DNA of 64,000 nt from Sphingobium cyanobacteriorum (GCF_030580935.1 NZ_JAUQOM010000007.1:62001-126000), one strand, 5' to 3'. Shown: positions 17,558 to 28,148, counted from the first letter of the stretch. The notes: generated by a model not told the origin, from the sequence alone. Program-made: numbers and translations.

Positions 17558-20182
17558 TTATTCCGCCGCCGCCTTCTTCTTCGCCGGTGCTTTCTTGGCG
17601 GCCGGCTTCTTTGCCGCGCCGTCCGCCTTGGCCGCAGGCTTCTTCGCCGCCGCTGCCTTCTTGGGCGCGGCCTTCTTCTTCGCGCCCTTTTTGGCCGGTG
17701 CCGCCGCAGCGCGCGCGTCGATCAGTTGCGCGGCTTCCTCCAGCGTCAACTGGTCCTTGTCGACCGTCTTAGGCAAGGTCGCATTGGTGGTGCCGTCGGT
17801 GACATAGGCGCCATAGCGGCCCTCCATCAGCTTGATCTCCGCCTCGGTGCGCGGATGCGCGCCCAGTATCTTTAGCGGTTCGCGCCCCGCGCTGCGCGGT
17901 CCGCGTTGCGCCGCCTCGGCCAGCTTCACGACGGCGCTGTTCATGCCGACCTCGAATATCTCGGCGGTGTTCGCCAGCCGCCCATATTTGCCGTCATGCA
18001 GCAGATAGGGACCAAAGCGCCCGATATTCGCCATGATCGGCAGGCCAGTCTCCGGGTGCAATCCCACTTCGCGCGGCAGGCTGAGCAGCTTGACCGCCCA
18101 GTCCAGCGTCATCTCCCCATCGGGCAGATCCTTGGGGATGGAGCCGCGCTTGGCCTCCTTGCCCTCGCCCATTTCGATATAGGGACCAAAGCGGCCGGAC
18201 TTCTTCACGATGTCCTGCCCGGTTTCGGGATGCTGGCCCAGGATTTCCGGCCCCGTATCCTCACCCTCCTTGCCGCCGGGCTGCCCGAACTTGCGGGTAT
18301 ATTTGCATTCGGGATAGTTGGAGCAGGCGATGAACGCCCCGAACCGTCCGCCCCGCAACGACAATTGCCCGTCGCCGCACAGGGGGCAGGCGCGCGGGTT
18401 GCTGCCGTCCGCTTTGGGCGGGAACAGCATTGGCTCCAGATATTTGTCCAGCGCCGCCGTGATGTCGGACGGCTTCTGCTCCATCACCTCGGCGGTCTTG
18501 GGCTTGAAGTCCTTCCAGAAGGCTTCGAGCACTTCCTGCCACTGCGCGCGGCCACCGCTGATCTCGTCCAGTTCGTCCTCAAGACCCGCGGTGAAATCAT
18601 AGGAGACATAGCGTTCGAAGAAGCGCTCCAGAAATGCCGTCACCAGCCGCCCGCTCTCCTCGGCAAAGAAGCGGTTCTTCTCGATCCGCACATAGTTGCG
18701 GTCCTTGAGCACCTGCAAGGTGGACGCATAGGTGGACGGACGCCCGATCCCCAGTTCCTCCAGCCGCTTGACCAGCGATGCTTCGGAATAGCGCGGCGGC
18801 GGCTGGGTGAAATGCTGTTCGGCGCTTACAGACTTCTTGGCCGGGGTGTCGCCCTGCGCCATGCGCGGCAGCAGCTTGCTGTCGTCTTCGTCCCCCGACC
18901 CGGCATGTTTGCCGGGGTCGGCACCATTAACGTCGTCGCGCCCTTCCTCGTAAAGGGCGAGGAAGCCCGGAAAGATCACCACCTGGCCAGTGGCGCGCAG
19001 CGTGTGGCTGCCGCTGCCGTCGACCAGATCAATCGTCGTCCGCTCCAGCCGGGCGGACGCCATCTGGCTCGCCAGCGCGCGCTTGAAGATCAGGTCATAG
19101 AGGCGCGCATGGTCGCCGCTGCCCACCTTGTCGCGACCAAATTCAGTCGGGCGGATGGCTTCATGCGCTTCCTGCGCATTCTTGGCCTTGGTCTGATACT
19201 GGCGTGGCTTTTCGGGCAGGTAGCCGCCGTCATAGCGATCAGCGATCGCCCGCCTCGCGGCGGAAATGGCGCTGCCGTCCATCTGCACGCCATCGGTCCG
19301 CATATAGGTGATCGCGCCATCCTCATAGAGTTGCTGCGCGATCCGCATCGTGTGGCTGGCCGAAAAACCCAGCTTCCGTGCGGCTTCCTGTTGCAGGGTC
19401 GATGTGGTGAAGGGCGCGGGCGGATTGCGGCTGACCGGCTTCGTCTCGACCTTGTCGACGGTGAAGCGCCCGGCCTCCACATCGGCCTTGGCGGCCATGG
19501 CGTCGCCTTCCTTGCCGATGGTCAGGCGGTCGATCTTCTCGCCCTTCCAGCGGACGAGCCGCGCGGTAAAGGCCTGTCCGCCCTGCTCCATCTCGGCCGC
19601 GACCGACCAATATTCCTGGGGCGTGAAACTCTCGATCTCGCGCTCGCGCTCCACCACCAGCCGCAGGGCGACCGACTGGACGCGGCCGGCCGATTTGGCG
19701 CCGGGCAGCTTGCGCCACAGCACCGGCGAGAGGGTGAAGCCCACCAGATAATCGAGCGCCCGGCGGGCGCGATAGGCGTCGATCAGATCCTCGTCCAATG
19801 CGCGCGGCTTTGCCATCGCGTCCAGCACCGCCGTCTTGGTGATGGCATTGAACGTCACCCGGTCCACCTGGCTCGGCAGCGCCTTCTTGGCCCGCAGCAC
19901 CTCCTGCACATGCCAGCTTATCGCTTCCCCTTCGCGATCAGGGTCAGTCGCCAGAATGAGGCGCGTCGCCGTCTTGGCCGCGTCGCTGATGGCCTTGAGC
20001 TGCTTGCCCTTGTCGCCATAATTTTCCCACGACATGGCAAAGCCGTCGTCGGGATCGACCGACCCGTCCTTGGCCGGCAGATCGCGGATATGGCCATAGC
20101 TGGCGAGGACATGGAAATCCCCACCCAGATATTTCTCGATGGTCTTCGCCTTGGCCGGCGATTCGACGATGACAAGCTGCAT
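17558..20182 (-). CDS. topA: DNA topoisomerase I
   Basis: Type IA topoisomerase relaxing negative supercoils. The 874-residue protein has the TOPRIM domain (LVIVESPAKAKTIEKYLG, then DPDREGEAISWHV) and the active-site Tyr in GAITYMRTDGVQM. One complete four-Cys zinc ribbon (CPLCGDGQLSLRGG...CSNYPEC) is followed by three degenerate repeats of the HPETGxPI...GRFGPY type, as in other alphaproteobacterial TopA. The last 50 or so residues are almost only Lys, Ala and Pro, a DNA-binding tail. It may share a minus-strand unit with dprA and plsY. Confidence 0.97.
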   Translation of the reverse strand: MQLVIVESPAKAKTIEKYLGGDFHVLASYGHIRDLPAKDGSVDPDDGFAMSWENYGDKGKQLKAISDAAKTATRLILATDPDREGEAISWHVQEVLRAKKALPSQVDRVTFNAITKTAVLDAMAKPRALDEDLIDAYRARRALDYLVGFTLSPVLWRKLPGAKSAGRVQSVALRLVVEREREIESFTPQEYWSVAAEMEQGGQAFTARLVRWKGEKIDRLTIGKEGDAMAAKADVEAGRFTVDKVETKPVSRNPPAPFTTSTLQQEAARKLGFSASHTMRIAQQLYEDGAITYMRTDGVQMDGSAISAARRAIADRYDGGYLPEKPRQYQTKAKNAQEAHEAIRPTEFGRDKVGSGDHARLYDLIFKRALASQMASARLERTTIDLVDGSGSHTLRATGQVVIFPGFLALYEEGRDDVNGADPGKHAGSGDEDDSKLLPRMAQGDTPAKKSVSAEQHFTQPPPRYSEASLVKRLEELGIGRPSTYASTLQVLKDRNYVRIEKNRFFAEESGRLVTAFLERFFERYVSYDFTAGLEDELDEISGGRAQWQEVLEAFWKDFKPKTAEVMEQKPSDITAALDKYLEPMLFPPKADGSNPRACPLCGDGQLSLRGGRFGAFIACSNYPECKYTRKFGQPGGKEGEDTGPEILGQHPETGQDIVKKSGRFGPYIEMGEGKEAKRGSIPKDLPDGEMTLDWAVKLLSLPREVGLHPETGLPIMANIGRFGPYLLHDGKYGRLANTAEIFEVGMNSAVVKLAEAAQRGPRSAGREPLKILGAHPRTEAEIKLMEGRYGAYVTDGTTNATLPKTVDKDQLTLEEAAQLIDARAAAAPAKKGAKKKAAPKKAAAAKKPAAKADGAAKKPAAKKAPAKKKAAAE

Positions 20183-20246
20183 TCAGGCCCCGATTTGGAA
20201 ATCTCTTACGTACACGCGCGAGTGTGTAGGGGGGCAGAGGAAGCCG

Positions 20247-20891
20247 TCAAGCATTCTGCTGCCGTCGGCGCACCATCTCCATCAGGACCGCCAGCAGCAA
20301 GGCGACGCCACTGCCCAGCCACATGGCGTCCTGCCGCAGCATCGGAAACAGCGATGCTCCCGTCACCGCCCCGATGACCAGGCCAAGCCATAGCAGCGCA
20401 TAGCCGCCCCAGCCGGGATGCCGCCTGCCGGTGATGAAGCCCGCCAGCCCCAGGCCGATCCGCACCAGGCTGCCCGTCATGTAGGTCAGCCCCAGGGGCG
20501 CCTGCCCCTCCCTTTCGAATATGGTGTTTTCCGCGCCCATGGCCAGCGCCAGCAAACCGGCCGTCCAGAGCGGCGGATGCCGGATCATGAGCGCCGCCGC
20601 CGCCAGCAGCGCCGCAACCAGCAGCAATATGATCGCGCTTTGTCGTCGCCCCGCGCCCGCACCGGCAATCGCCCCGCCAACGACCCCGGCGACAAAGCAC
20701 AGGATGAGGATGCCGGCCGCCATCGCATCGCTCCTGGCCCCCGCGATGCCGACCGCCAGCCGCGTCGAATTGCCGCTCATGAAGGACACGAAGAAACCCG
20801 ATGTCGTCAGAAAGCCGAGCGCGTCGACATAGCCCGCCAGAAAGGCCAACGCGATGGCGATCACGCGCATAGGACGATCAAACCGGATCAT
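20247..20891 (-). CDS. DUF1275 (YoaK-like) membrane protein
   Basis: 214-residue integral membrane protein with about six hydrophobic helices. The N-terminal LAFLAGYVDALGFLTTSGFFVSFMSGN motif (read in two parts) and later GAENTIFEREGQAPLGLTYMTGS are typical of the DUF1275/YoaK family, whose function is not established. It lies between topA and dprA on the minus strand with 64- and 44-bp gaps. Confidence 0.85.
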   Translation of the reverse strand: MIRFDRPMRVIAIALAFLAGYVDALGFLTTSGFFVSFMSGNSTRLAVGIAGARSDAMAAGILILCFVAGVVGGAIAGAGAGRRQSAIILLLVAALLAAAALMIRHPPLWTAGLLALAMGAENTIFEREGQAPLGLTYMTGSLVRIGLGLAGFITGRRHPGWGGYALLWLGLVIGAVTGASLFPMLRQDAMWLGSGVALLLAVLMEMVRRRQQNA

Positions 20892-20935
20892 GATGGCGCC
20901 CCGACAATCATGACAGAATGGTCACGGCAGAATGA

Positions 20936-22018
20936 TCATGATCGGGCAACCCGTCCACCGGCATGGCGCTCCAGTCCGCCCGCCAGTTCCAGTTCCAGCA
21001 GCACCGTCTGCACCACGGCGGGCGACAGGCCCGACAGGCGGATGACTTCATCCACCGCGACCGCCGCCGGCCCCAGCAGCCCGATCACCGCCACCCGATC
21101 CTGATCCGCCACGTCGCTCGACACCGGCTCGCCCAGAAATTCGAAGCTGCCCTGCCGCACCATCCTGGGATCGAAGCCGCCGATCGCCTCCATCACGTCC
21201 GCGCCATTCTGCACCAGCGTCGCCCCCTCCCGGATCAACTGGTTGCATCCCTGCGCGCGCGGATCAATGGGCGATCCCGGCACCGCCATCACCTCGCGCC
21301 CCGCTTCGGCGGCCAGTCGCGCCGTGATGAGCGACCCGGACTTTGGCGCCGCCTCCACCACCACGGTCCCCAGCGCCAGCCCCGCGATGATCCGGTTGCG
21401 TGCGGGAAAATGCCGCGCCAGCGGCTGGACGCCGGGCGGATGCTCCGTGACGAGCAGGCCGTCTTCCGCCACCTGCCCCTGCAAATCCCTGTTTTCCGGC
21501 GGAAAGACGATATCGATCCCGCAGGCGATGACACCGATCGTACCACTGGCGATCGATCCGCGATGCGCTTCGGTATCGATCCCCCGCGCCAGCCCCGACA
21601 CCACCACCGCGCCCCGCTGCCCCAGATCCTGCGCCAGGGTGCGGGCAAAGCGGCACGCCGCCGCCGAGGCATTGCGCGCGCCGACCATCGCCACGCAGGG
21701 CCGCGCCGCCAGCGCGCCATCGCCCCGCATGATCAGCGCGGGTGGCGCGCCTTCCATCTGGTCGAGCAGCGCGGGATAATCGGCATCGCCCATCAACAGA
21801 TAACGTGCCCCCAGCGCACGGGTCGCCGCTATTTCCCGCTCCACTGCGCCAGCCTCCGCCACGCTCGCCCGGCCACCGCCGCGCTGCGCCAGATCGGGAA
21901 TGGCGCGCAAAGCCTCTCCCGCCGTGCCGAAACGCGCCAGCAATTGCCGATAGCTGACCGGGCCGATCCGGGGAGAGCGGATCAGCCGCAATCGGTCGAA
22001 CCGCTCCCGCTCGCTCAT
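20936..22018 (-). CDS. dprA: DNA-processing protein DprA
   Basis: Loads RecA on incoming single-stranded DNA during transformation. The 360-residue product has an N-terminal SAM-like helical part (MSERERFDRLRLIRSPRIGP) and the Rossmann-type DprA core with VAMVGARNASAAACRFA, VVSGLARGIDTEAHRGS and ARNRIIAGLALGTVVVEAAP. A C-terminal winged-helix-like domain (about 290-350) follows. ATG 22018 overlaps the plsY stop by 4 bases (ATGA), so the two are coupled. With comEC in the same window it points to at least ancestral natural competence. Confidence 0.94.
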   Translation of the reverse strand: MSERERFDRLRLIRSPRIGPVSYRQLLARFGTAGEALRAIPDLAQRGGGRASVAEAGAVEREIAATRALGARYLLMGDADYPALLDQMEGAPPALIMRGDGALAARPCVAMVGARNASAAACRFARTLAQDLGQRGAVVVSGLARGIDTEAHRGSIASGTIGVIACGIDIVFPPENRDLQGQVAEDGLLVTEHPPGVQPLARHFPARNRIIAGLALGTVVVEAAPKSGSLITARLAAEAGREVMAVPGSPIDPRAQGCNQLIREGATLVQNGADVMEAIGGFDPRMVRQGSFEFLGEPVSSDVADQDRVAVIGLLGPAAVAVDEVIRLSGLSPAVVQTVLLELELAGGLERHAGGRVARS

Positions 22019-22659
22019 TCGCCAGCCGGGTCGTTTGCGGCCGGGCCGCTCTGGATGGCTCCGCTCCTGGCCTTGCCGATCTTCGGCTCCTCGCCCCTGG
22101 CCAGCCGCGCGATATTCGCCCGATGCCGCCACAGCACGATCAGCGCCAGCGCGAGCGCCACCGGCACAAGGTCGCCCCGTCCGAACGCCGTCATCGCGAT
22201 CGGCGCGCTGACCGCCGCCGCCATGCCGCCGACCGACGACCATTTCGTCCCGAACAAAGCCGCCAGCCATACCGCCGCGAAAATACACCCGGCCGGCCAG
22301 AACAGCGCCGTCACCACCCCCATCATCGTCGCCACGCCCTTGCCCCCGGCAAAGCGCAGCCAGACCGGATAGCAATGGCCGATGAACGCCATCGCCCCCG
22401 CCATCGCCCCGCCGCCATCGACAAGGCTGCCGCCGATCAGCACCGCCGCCGCGCCCTTGAACAGATCCAGCAGCAATGTCGCCGCCGCCAGCCCCTTGCG
22501 TCCCGTCCGTAGCACATTGGTCGCGCCGATATTGCCCGACCCGATCTGTCGCAGGTCGCCCGCGCCGGTGGCACGGGTCAGGATCAGCCCGAACGGGATG
22601 GAGCCGAGCAGATAGCCCAGCACAAGCACGAAAGCGGGAAGCAGCCAGGAAGGTGTCAT
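22015..22659 (-). CDS. plsY: Glycerol-3-phosphate acyltransferase PlsY
   Basis: Membrane enzyme transferring acyl groups from acyl-phosphate to glycerol 3-phosphate, the first step of phospholipid synthesis. The 214-residue protein starts MTPSWLLPAFVLVLGYLLGS. The three family motifs are GSIPFG, GSGNIGATNVLRTGRK (phosphate binding) and GGKGVATMMGV. Five or so TM helices are visible. The stop overlaps the dprA start. ATG 22659 is chosen by family length although the frame stays open well upstream. Confidence 0.95.
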   Translation of the reverse strand: MTPSWLLPAFVLVLGYLLGSIPFGLILTRATGAGDLRQIGSGNIGATNVLRTGRKGLAAATLLLDLFKGAAAVLIGGSLVDGGGAMAGAMAFIGHCYPVWLRFAGGKGVATMMGVVTALFWPAGCIFAAVWLAALFGTKWSSVGGMAAAVSAPIAMTAFGRGDLVPVALALALIVLWRHRANIARLARGEEPKIGKARSGAIQSGPAANDPAGE

Positions 22660-22788
22660 GAAAATCGCCAATGGAAGTTGCGCGCGACCATAGCGTGACA
22701 GACGCAACGGGCAATGCGTATGTTGACGGCCGCCGCTGTTGACAGCACTGGTGTTGACAGGGAATGGCCCGGCCGCGACACAGCGGCC

Positions 22789-23592
22789 ATGACGGTCGCA
22801 CCAGACGCTCCCATCCTCTTCTTCGATTCCGGCGTCGGCGGGCTTTCGATCCTCGCCCCGGCGCGCGCCGTGCTGCCCACCGCGCCGATCGTCTATGCCG
22901 CCGACAGCGCCGGCTTCCCCTATGGCACCAGGAGCGAGGCGGAAATCGCCGCGCGCGTCCCCGCCCTGCTGGGCCGGCTCGTGGAACGCTACCGCCCGCG
23001 CCTCGCCGTCATCGCCTGCAACACCGCCTCCACCATCGCGCTGAGCCATGTCCGCGCCGCGCTCGACATTCCGGTGGTCGGCACCGTCCCGGCGATCAAG
23101 CCGGCCGCCCTTCTGTCGAAAAGCCGCGTGTTCGGTGTCCTCGGCACCGACGCCACCGTGCGCCAACCCTATGTCGACAGGCTTGCCGCCGAACATGGCG
23201 CGGACTGCACCGTGCTGCGCCACGGTTCGGCCGCGCTGGTGCAACTGGCCGAAGCGAAGCTGCGCGGCGAAACGCTCGACCCGCAGGTCGCCCGCGATGC
23301 GCTCGCCGGCCTGATCGACCAGCCGGGCGGGCAAGAAATGGACATGGTCGTCCTCGCCTGCACCCATTTCCCGCTGGTGGAGCAGGAACTGGCCGCCGCC
23401 GCGCCGCACCCCATGGGCTTCGTCCATGGCGGCGACGGCATCGCCCGGCGCATCGCCTATCTGACCCAGGGCCAGCCCTGGCCGGATGCCCCCGCCCCCG
23501 GTATCGCGATATTCACCCGCCTTGACGAACGGCAGGCCGCGCTCCGCCCCGCACTCGCCCGCTACGGCCTCGACCATATCGACGCGCTTTGA
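22789..23592 (+). CDS. murI: Glutamate racemase
   Basis: Supplies D-glutamate for peptidoglycan. The 267-residue protein has ILFFDSGVGGLSILAPA (catalytic Asp of the DSG motif), the first catalytic Cys in VIACNTASTIAL, and the second Cys in VLACTHFPLVEQEL. ATG 22789 (MTVAPDAPILFFDSG) gives the normal family length. An ATG at 22714 would add an unlikely 25 residues. It is divergent from plsY. Confidence 0.96.
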   Translation: MTVAPDAPILFFDSGVGGLSILAPARAVLPTAPIVYAADSAGFPYGTRSEAEIAARVPALLGRLVERYRPRLAVIACNTASTIALSHVRAALDIPVVGTVPAIKPAALLSKSRVFGVLGTDATVRQPYVDRLAAEHGADCTVLRHGSAALVQLAEAKLRGETLDPQVARDALAGLIDQPGGQEMDMVVLACTHFPLVEQELAAAAPHPMGFVHGGDGIARRIAYLTQGQPWPDAPAPGIAIFTRLDERQAALRPALARYGLDHIDAL

Positions 23593-23772
23593 CCAGGGGG
23601 TAGGCCATTTGTCCAATGGCCAATTCCTTCTTTCGCACGGATAGGTATTTCTCCCTAAGGCTGGGATCGTTTATCGCTGGTAATGGGGACCGCAGGCGGG
23701 TAAATGCGGCCACGAGGCAGAGGAAGGCGCGACAAAAAGAACAGCGCGCGAGCGAACGGGAAGACAGGCGGC

Positions 23773-24999
23773 GTGAATTACAAGCATATTTTTTCGCAAG
23801 CGATCGACCGCCTTCATGAAGAAGGCCGTTACCGGGTGTTCATCGACATTCTGCGCAATCGCGGTGCCTATCCCAATGCGCGCTGCTTCCACGGGCATAA
23901 TGGCCCGAAACCGATCACCGTCTGGTGCTCCAACGACTATCTCGCCATGGGCCAGCACCCCAAGGTGGTCGCCGCCATGGAAGAAGCGCTCCATGATGTC
24001 GGCGCCGGTTCCGGCGGCACCCGCAATATCGGCGGCAACACCCATTATCATATCGATCTGGAGGCTGAACTGGCCGACCTGCACGGCAAGGAAGGCGCCT
24101 TGCTCTTCACGTCGGGCTATGTCTCGAACGAAGCGACGCTCGCCACCCTTGCCAAGCTGCTGCCGGGCTGCATCGTCTTTTCCGATGAATTGAACCATGC
24201 CAGCATGATCGCGGGCATCCGCAATTCGGGCTGCGAAAAGCGCGTGTTCCGCCACAATGACGTCGATCATCTGCGCGAGCTTCTGGCCGCAGAAGATCCC
24301 GAAGCACCCAAGCTGATCGCGTTCGAAAGCGTCTATTCGATGGACGGCGATGTCGCCCCGATCGCCGCGATCTGCGACCTGGCCGACGAATTCAACGCGC
24401 TCACCTATCTGGACGAAGTCCATGCCGTGGGCATGTATGGCGCGCGCGGCGGCGGCATTTCCGAACGCGACGATGTCGCCGGCCGCCTGACCATCATCGA
24501 AGGCACGCTGGGCAAGGCGTTCGGCGTCATGGGCGGCTATATCGCCGCCGACCAGATGATCATCGACGTGATCCGCAGCTATGCGCCCGGCTTCATCTTC
24601 ACCACCTCCCTGTCGCCGGTGCTGGTGGCCGGCGTGCTGGCCAGCGTGCGCCACCTGAAAGGCTCCAGCGAGGAACGCGAAGGCCAGCAGGCATCCGCCG
24701 CCCTGCTCAAGCAATTGATGGCCGACGCCGGCCTGCCGGTCATGCCTTCGGTCACGCATATCGTGCCGCTGATGGTCGGCGACCCGGTCAAGGCCAAGCG
24801 GATCAGCGACATATTGCTCGCCGAATATGGCGCCTATGTGCAGCCGATCAATTACCCCACCGTGCCGCGCGGCACCGAACGGCTGCGCTTCACCCCAGGC
24901 CCCGCCCATACCGAAGCGATGATGCGCGATCTGGTGTCGGCGCTGGTCGAAATCTGGGATCGGCTCGACCTGGAAAAAGCCGAGCGGCAGGCGGCATAA
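23773..24999 (+). CDS. hemA: 5-aminolevulinate synthase
   Basis: PLP enzyme condensing glycine with succinyl-CoA, the alphaproteobacterial (Shemin) entry to haem synthesis. The 408-residue form begins at GTG 23773 ([20 protein letters not shown]), which matches the usual N terminus of the family. ATG 23704 would add 23 basic residues. Motifs are [44 protein letters not shown] and the PLP-lysine region [16 protein letters not shown]. hemH, the last step of the pathway, lies 34 kb away in this window. Confidence 0.97.
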   Translation: MNYKHIFSQAIDRLHEEGRYRVFIDILRNRGAYPNARCFHGHNGPKPITVWCSNDYLAMGQHPKVVAAMEEALHDVGAGSGGTRNIGGNTHYHIDLEAELADLHGKEGALLFTSGYVSNEATLATLAKLLPGCIVFSDELNHASMIAGIRNSGCEKRVFRHNDVDHLRELLAAEDPEAPKLIAFESVYSMDGDVAPIAAICDLADEFNALTYLDEVHAVGMYGARGGGISERDDVAGRLTIIEGTLGKAFGVMGGYIAADQMIIDVIRSYAPGFIFTTSLSPVLVAGVLASVRHLKGSSEEREGQQASAALLKQLMADAGLPVMPSVTHIVPLMVGDPVKAKRISDILLAEYGAYVQPINYPTVPRGTERLRFTPGPAHTEAMMRDLVSALVEIWDRLDLEKAERQAA

Positions 25000-25010
25000 A
25001 TATTGCTGAC

Positions 25011-25114
25011 CCTCCCTGCGCCGCAGGCGTGGGGAGGAGGGACCGCTGCCAAAGGCTGGCGCAGGGGCACCTCGCCGGCATGGCGCATATGCCGCCCCTT
25101 CGTCCCTCCCCACT
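25011..25114. repeat. Intergenic inverted repeat upstream of trpG
   Basis: GTGGGGAGGAGGGAC at 25029-25043 is matched by GTCCCTCCCCAC at 25102-25113 in inverted orientation, with CCTCCCTGCGCCGCAGG at the left edge. The sequence is of the same C/G-rich dispersed class as those at 1.4 and 12.3 kb. It fills almost the whole hemA-trpG gap. Confidence 0.5.
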
Positions 25115-25149
25115 TCCCCCCGCGCCAATCCCGCGCTAAAGCCCTGTCC

Positions 25150-25740
25150 ATGATCCTCGTCATCGACAATTATGACAGCTTCACCTGGAACCTGGTCCAT
25201 TATCTGATGGAATTGGGGGCTGAGGTCGAAGTCGTCCGCAACGACGCCATTTCAGCCGGGCAGGCGCTATCGAGCGGGGCCAGGGCGTTTCTGCTTTCCC
25301 CCGGACCCTGCACCCCCAATGAAGCCGGTGTCAGCCTGGACCTGGTCGCCGCCTGCGCCGACGCGGGGGCGCCGTTGCTGGGCGTGTGCCTGGGCCATCA
25401 GGCGATCGGCCAGCATTTTGGCGGTCAGGTGGTGCGGGGCGGCCTGATGCATGGCAAGACATCGCCGGTCAGCCATGACGGCACCGGCCTGTTCGCGGGC
25501 CTTCCCTCCCCCTTCACCGCGACCCGCTATCATTCGCTGATCGTGGAAAATATCCCCGACAGCCTGGTGGTCAACGCCACCAGCGAGGACGGATCGGTCA
25601 TGGGTTTCCGCCATGCGACCCTGCCGATCCATTCGGTCCAGTTCCACCCGGAAAGCATCGCCACCGAATATGGCCATGACATGCTGGCCAATTTCATGAC
25701 GATCGCCGGCCTGCCGGTGCAGGCACGCGAAGCGGCCTGA
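25150..25740 (+). CDS. trpG: Anthranilate synthase component II / aminodeoxychorismate synthase glutaminase
   Basis: Class I glutamine amidotransferase giving ammonia to chorismate for anthranilate (and possibly p-aminobenzoate). The 196-residue protein starts [19 protein letters not shown]. The nucleophile is in [17 protein letters not shown], and the His-Glu pair is in [13 protein letters not shown]. No trpE is adjacent. The upstream neighbour is hemA, across a repeat. Downstream trpD is 157 bp away. Without trpE it could serve both trpE and pabB products. Confidence 0.94.
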   Translation: MILVIDNYDSFTWNLVHYLMELGAEVEVVRNDAISAGQALSSGARAFLLSPGPCTPNEAGVSLDLVAACADAGAPLLGVCLGHQAIGQHFGGQVVRGGLMHGKTSPVSHDGTGLFAGLPSPFTATRYHSLIVENIPDSLVVNATSEDGSVMGFRHATLPIHSVQFHPESIATEYGHDMLANFMTIAGLPVQAREAA

Positions 25741-25897
25741 CGCCCTGCCATCCGGGATGGCCGGGCCGTCATCGCGCAGCCGCTTTTCGAATAGACCCGC
25801 AATAGGAAATCATATTTCAAGACTTGCGGGAAAAGTAGGCAGTCAAGCGCCTGCACCCTCTCGACTCTGCTGCCCCGCGCCGACTAAGGCAGGGGCG

Positions 25898-26890
25898 ATG
25901 ACCCGCCTGCCCGATCCTTCCGCGCCGCTCTCCGCCGATGCGGCCGCCAGCGCCTTCGACCTGTTGTTCGACGCCGATCTGCCCGAAGCGGAGATCGCCT
26001 CCTTCCTCGTCACCATGGCCCGGCGCGGCGAAAGCGCGACAGAAATCGCCGCCGCAGCCCGTGCCATGCGGGCGCGCATGATATCGGTCAGCGCCCCTGT
26101 CGGCGCGATCGACGTTTGCGGCACGGGGGGCGACGGCCATCATACGCTGAACGTCTCCACGGCTGTATCACTCGTTGTCGCAGCAGCTGGCGTGCCGGTC
26201 GCCAAACATGGCAACCGCGCCGCATCGTCCAAGGCCGGCGCCGCCGACACGCTCGAAGCCCTTGGCCTGAACCTCGACAAGGCCGCCGCGACGGCAGAGG
26301 CGACCCTCGCCGACCTTGGCATCTGCTTCCTCTTCGCGCAAAATTATCACCCCGCGCTCAAACGCCTTGGCCCGGTCCGCAAGGCGATCGGCGAACGCAC
26401 CATCTTCAACCTGATGGGCCCGCTCGCCAACCCGGCCAATGTTCGCCGCCAGCTCGTGGGCATCGCCCGTCCAGCCTATGTGCCGATCTATGCCGAAGCG
26501 CTGGCCGAACTGGGCGTCGACCGGGCGATGATCGTGTCGGGGGACGAAGGGCTGGACGAACTCTCGCTCGCCGGGGGCAATGACATGGCGGAGGTGAAAG
26601 GACATGATCTGGTCGCCATGCACCGCCTGACGGCTGCCGATCTTGGTCTTGCGACACATCCGGTCACGGCGATCCGCGGTGGCGACGCCGCGCATAATGC
26701 GGCGGCCCTGCGCGCGCTGCTTCTGGGTGAAACGGGGCCATATCGCGACGCGGTACTGCTGAACGCCGCCGCCGCCCTTGTCGTCGCCGATGCTGTCCAC
26801 GACCTGCGCGAGGGCGTGGCAGAGGCCGCCGAAACGCTCGATCGTGGCCTGGCCAACGCGCTTCTCAATTGCTGGATTGCCTATTCATGA
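25898..26890 (+). CDS. trpD: Anthranilate phosphoribosyltransferase
   Basis: Attaches phosphoribose from PRPP to anthranilate. The 330-residue protein has [18 protein letters not shown] (PRPP loop), [21 protein letters not shown] and [21 protein letters not shown] 25898 has AGGGG just upstream. It overlaps trpC by 4 bases (ATGA). Part of a trp/mo biosynthetic run. Confidence 0.97.
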   Translation: MTRLPDPSAPLSADAAASAFDLLFDADLPEAEIASFLVTMARRGESATEIAAAARAMRARMISVSAPVGAIDVCGTGGDGHHTLNVSTAVSLVVAAAGVPVAKHGNRAASSKAGAADTLEALGLNLDKAAATAEATLADLGICFLFAQNYHPALKRLGPVRKAIGERTIFNLMGPLANPANVRRQLVGIARPAYVPIYAEALAELGVDRAMIVSGDEGLDELSLAGGNDMAEVKGHDLVAMHRLTAADLGLATHPVTAIRGGDAAHNAAALRALLLGETGPYRDAVLLNAAAALVVADAVHDLREGVAEAAETLDRGLANALLNCWIAYS

Positions 26891-27678
26891 CCAACAAGCT
26901 GATCGAAATCTGCGACTTTAAGCGCACGGATGTCGCCCGCCGCAAGGCCGCGACCACCATGGCCTCGCTTCATGCCCGCGCCAGCGAACAGACGCCACCA
27001 CGCGGTTTCCGCAAGGCGCTGGACGACGCCGCACGCTCCGGTTTCGGCCTGATCGCGGAAGTGAAGAAAGCCAGCCCGTCCAAAGGGCTGATCCGCGCGG
27101 ACTTCGATCCGCCCGCCCATGCCCAGGCCTATGCGGCGGGCGGCGCGGCCTGCCTGTCGGTGCTGACCGACGAACCCTATTTCCAGGGGCATGACGATTA
27201 TCTGATGGCCGCCCGGTCCGCCTGCGCCATCCCCGTGCTGCGCAAGGATTTTATCGTCGATCCCTGGCAGGTGCTTGAAAGTCGCTCGCTTGGCGCCGAC
27301 GCCATCCTCATCATCGTCGCCGCGCTGGATGATGGACAGATGCAGGAGATTGAGGACGCCGCGCTGGGCCTTGGCATGGACGCATTGATCGAAGTGCATG
27401 ACGAGGCGGAAATGGAACGCGCCCTCACACTGCGGTCGCGCCTGATCGGCGTCAACAATCGCGACCTGCGCGATTTTTCCGTCGATTTCGCCCGTACCTA
27501 TGATCTGGTGGGCAAGGCGCCGGCCGGTTGCACCTTCGTCGCGGAAAGCGGCCTGACCGGCCATGCCGACCTGGTCGCCATGGCCGGTCATGGCGTGCGC
27601 TGCTTCCTGGTCGGCGAAACGCTGATGCGCCAGGCCGATGTCGAGGCGGCGACTCGCAATCTGCTGACCGGCGCATGA
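26887..27678 (+). CDS. trpC: Indole-3-glycerol phosphate synthase
   Basis: TIM-barrel enzyme closing the indole ring. The 263-residue protein has [21 protein letters not shown] near residues 55-75, [22 protein letters not shown], the [15 protein letters not shown] segment and VAESGL. It is not fused to TrpF. Start and stop codons overlap trpD and moaC (ATGA both sides), so the genes are translationally coupled. Confidence 0.97.
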   Translation: MTNKLIEICDFKRTDVARRKAATTMASLHARASEQTPPRGFRKALDDAARSGFGLIAEVKKASPSKGLIRADFDPPAHAQAYAAGGAACLSVLTDEPYFQGHDDYLMAARSACAIPVLRKDFIVDPWQVLESRSLGADAILIIVAALDDGQMQEIEDAALGLGMDALIEVHDEAEMERALTLRSRLIGVNNRDLRDFSVDFARTYDLVGKAPAGCTFVAESGLTGHADLVAMAGHGVRCFLVGETLMRQADVEAATRNLLTGA

Positions 27679-28148
27679 CCGGCCTGACCCATCTGGACGC
27701 GGACGGCGCGGCCCGCATGGTCGATGTTTCGGCCAAGGCGGTAACGGCGCGGGAGGCTGTCGCCACCGGCCGGATCGACATGATCGGGGAAGCCGCCGGC
27801 GCCATCGCGCAGGGCCTGGTCAAGAAAGGGGACGTGCTTGCCGTGGCGCGGGTCGCGGGCATCATGGCCGCCAAGCGCACCGCCGATCTCATCCCGCTCT
27901 GCCATCCGATCGCGCTCAGCGCCGTGACGGTCGATTTCGATCTGGATGCCAGCGGAGTCACCGTCACTGCCACCGCCCGCACCGCCGGGCAGACGGGCGT
28001 GGAGATGGAGGCGCTGACCGCCGCGTCGGTTGCCCTGCTCACCATCTATGACATGGCCAAGGCGCTGGACAAGTCCATGATGATTGGCGGCGTCTGCCTG
28101 ATCGCCAAGAGCGGCGGCAAGTCAGGCGACTGGCGGCGCGCGTCATGA
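27675..28148 (+). CDS. moaC: Cyclic pyranopterin monophosphate synthase
   Basis: Second step of molybdenum cofactor synthesis, acting on the MoaA product. The 157-residue protein has [18 protein letters not shown], then the active-site region [16 protein letters not shown] and the C-terminal [20 protein letters not shown] with KALDKSM. It is coupled to trpC and moeA by ATGA overlaps. A molybdoenzyme candidate lies at 59.9-62.2 kb. Confidence 0.97.
   Translation: MTGLTHLDADGAARMVDVSAKAVTAREAVATGRIDMIGEAAGAIAQGLVKKGDVLAVARVAGIMAAKRTADLIPLCHPIALSAVTVDFDLDASGVTVTATARTAGQTGVEMEALTAASVALLTIYDMAKALDKSMMIGGVCLIAKSGGKSGDWRRAS

Noticed and set aside
17906-20377. 823-codon plus-strand open frame opposite topA
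   Set aside because: Composition is Arg/His/Gln-rich antisense of TopA; the opposite strand has the TOPRIM and active-site Tyr motifs.
22015-23616. Long minus-strand frame extending plsY upstream across murI
   Set aside because: The extension is antisense to murI; PlsY family length and its hydrophobic start support ATG 22659.
25741-25897. Trp attenuator between trpG and trpD
   Set aside because: No short leader frame with consecutive Trp codons and no terminator/antiterminator pair was found; only a minor CCATCC/GGATGG hairpin.
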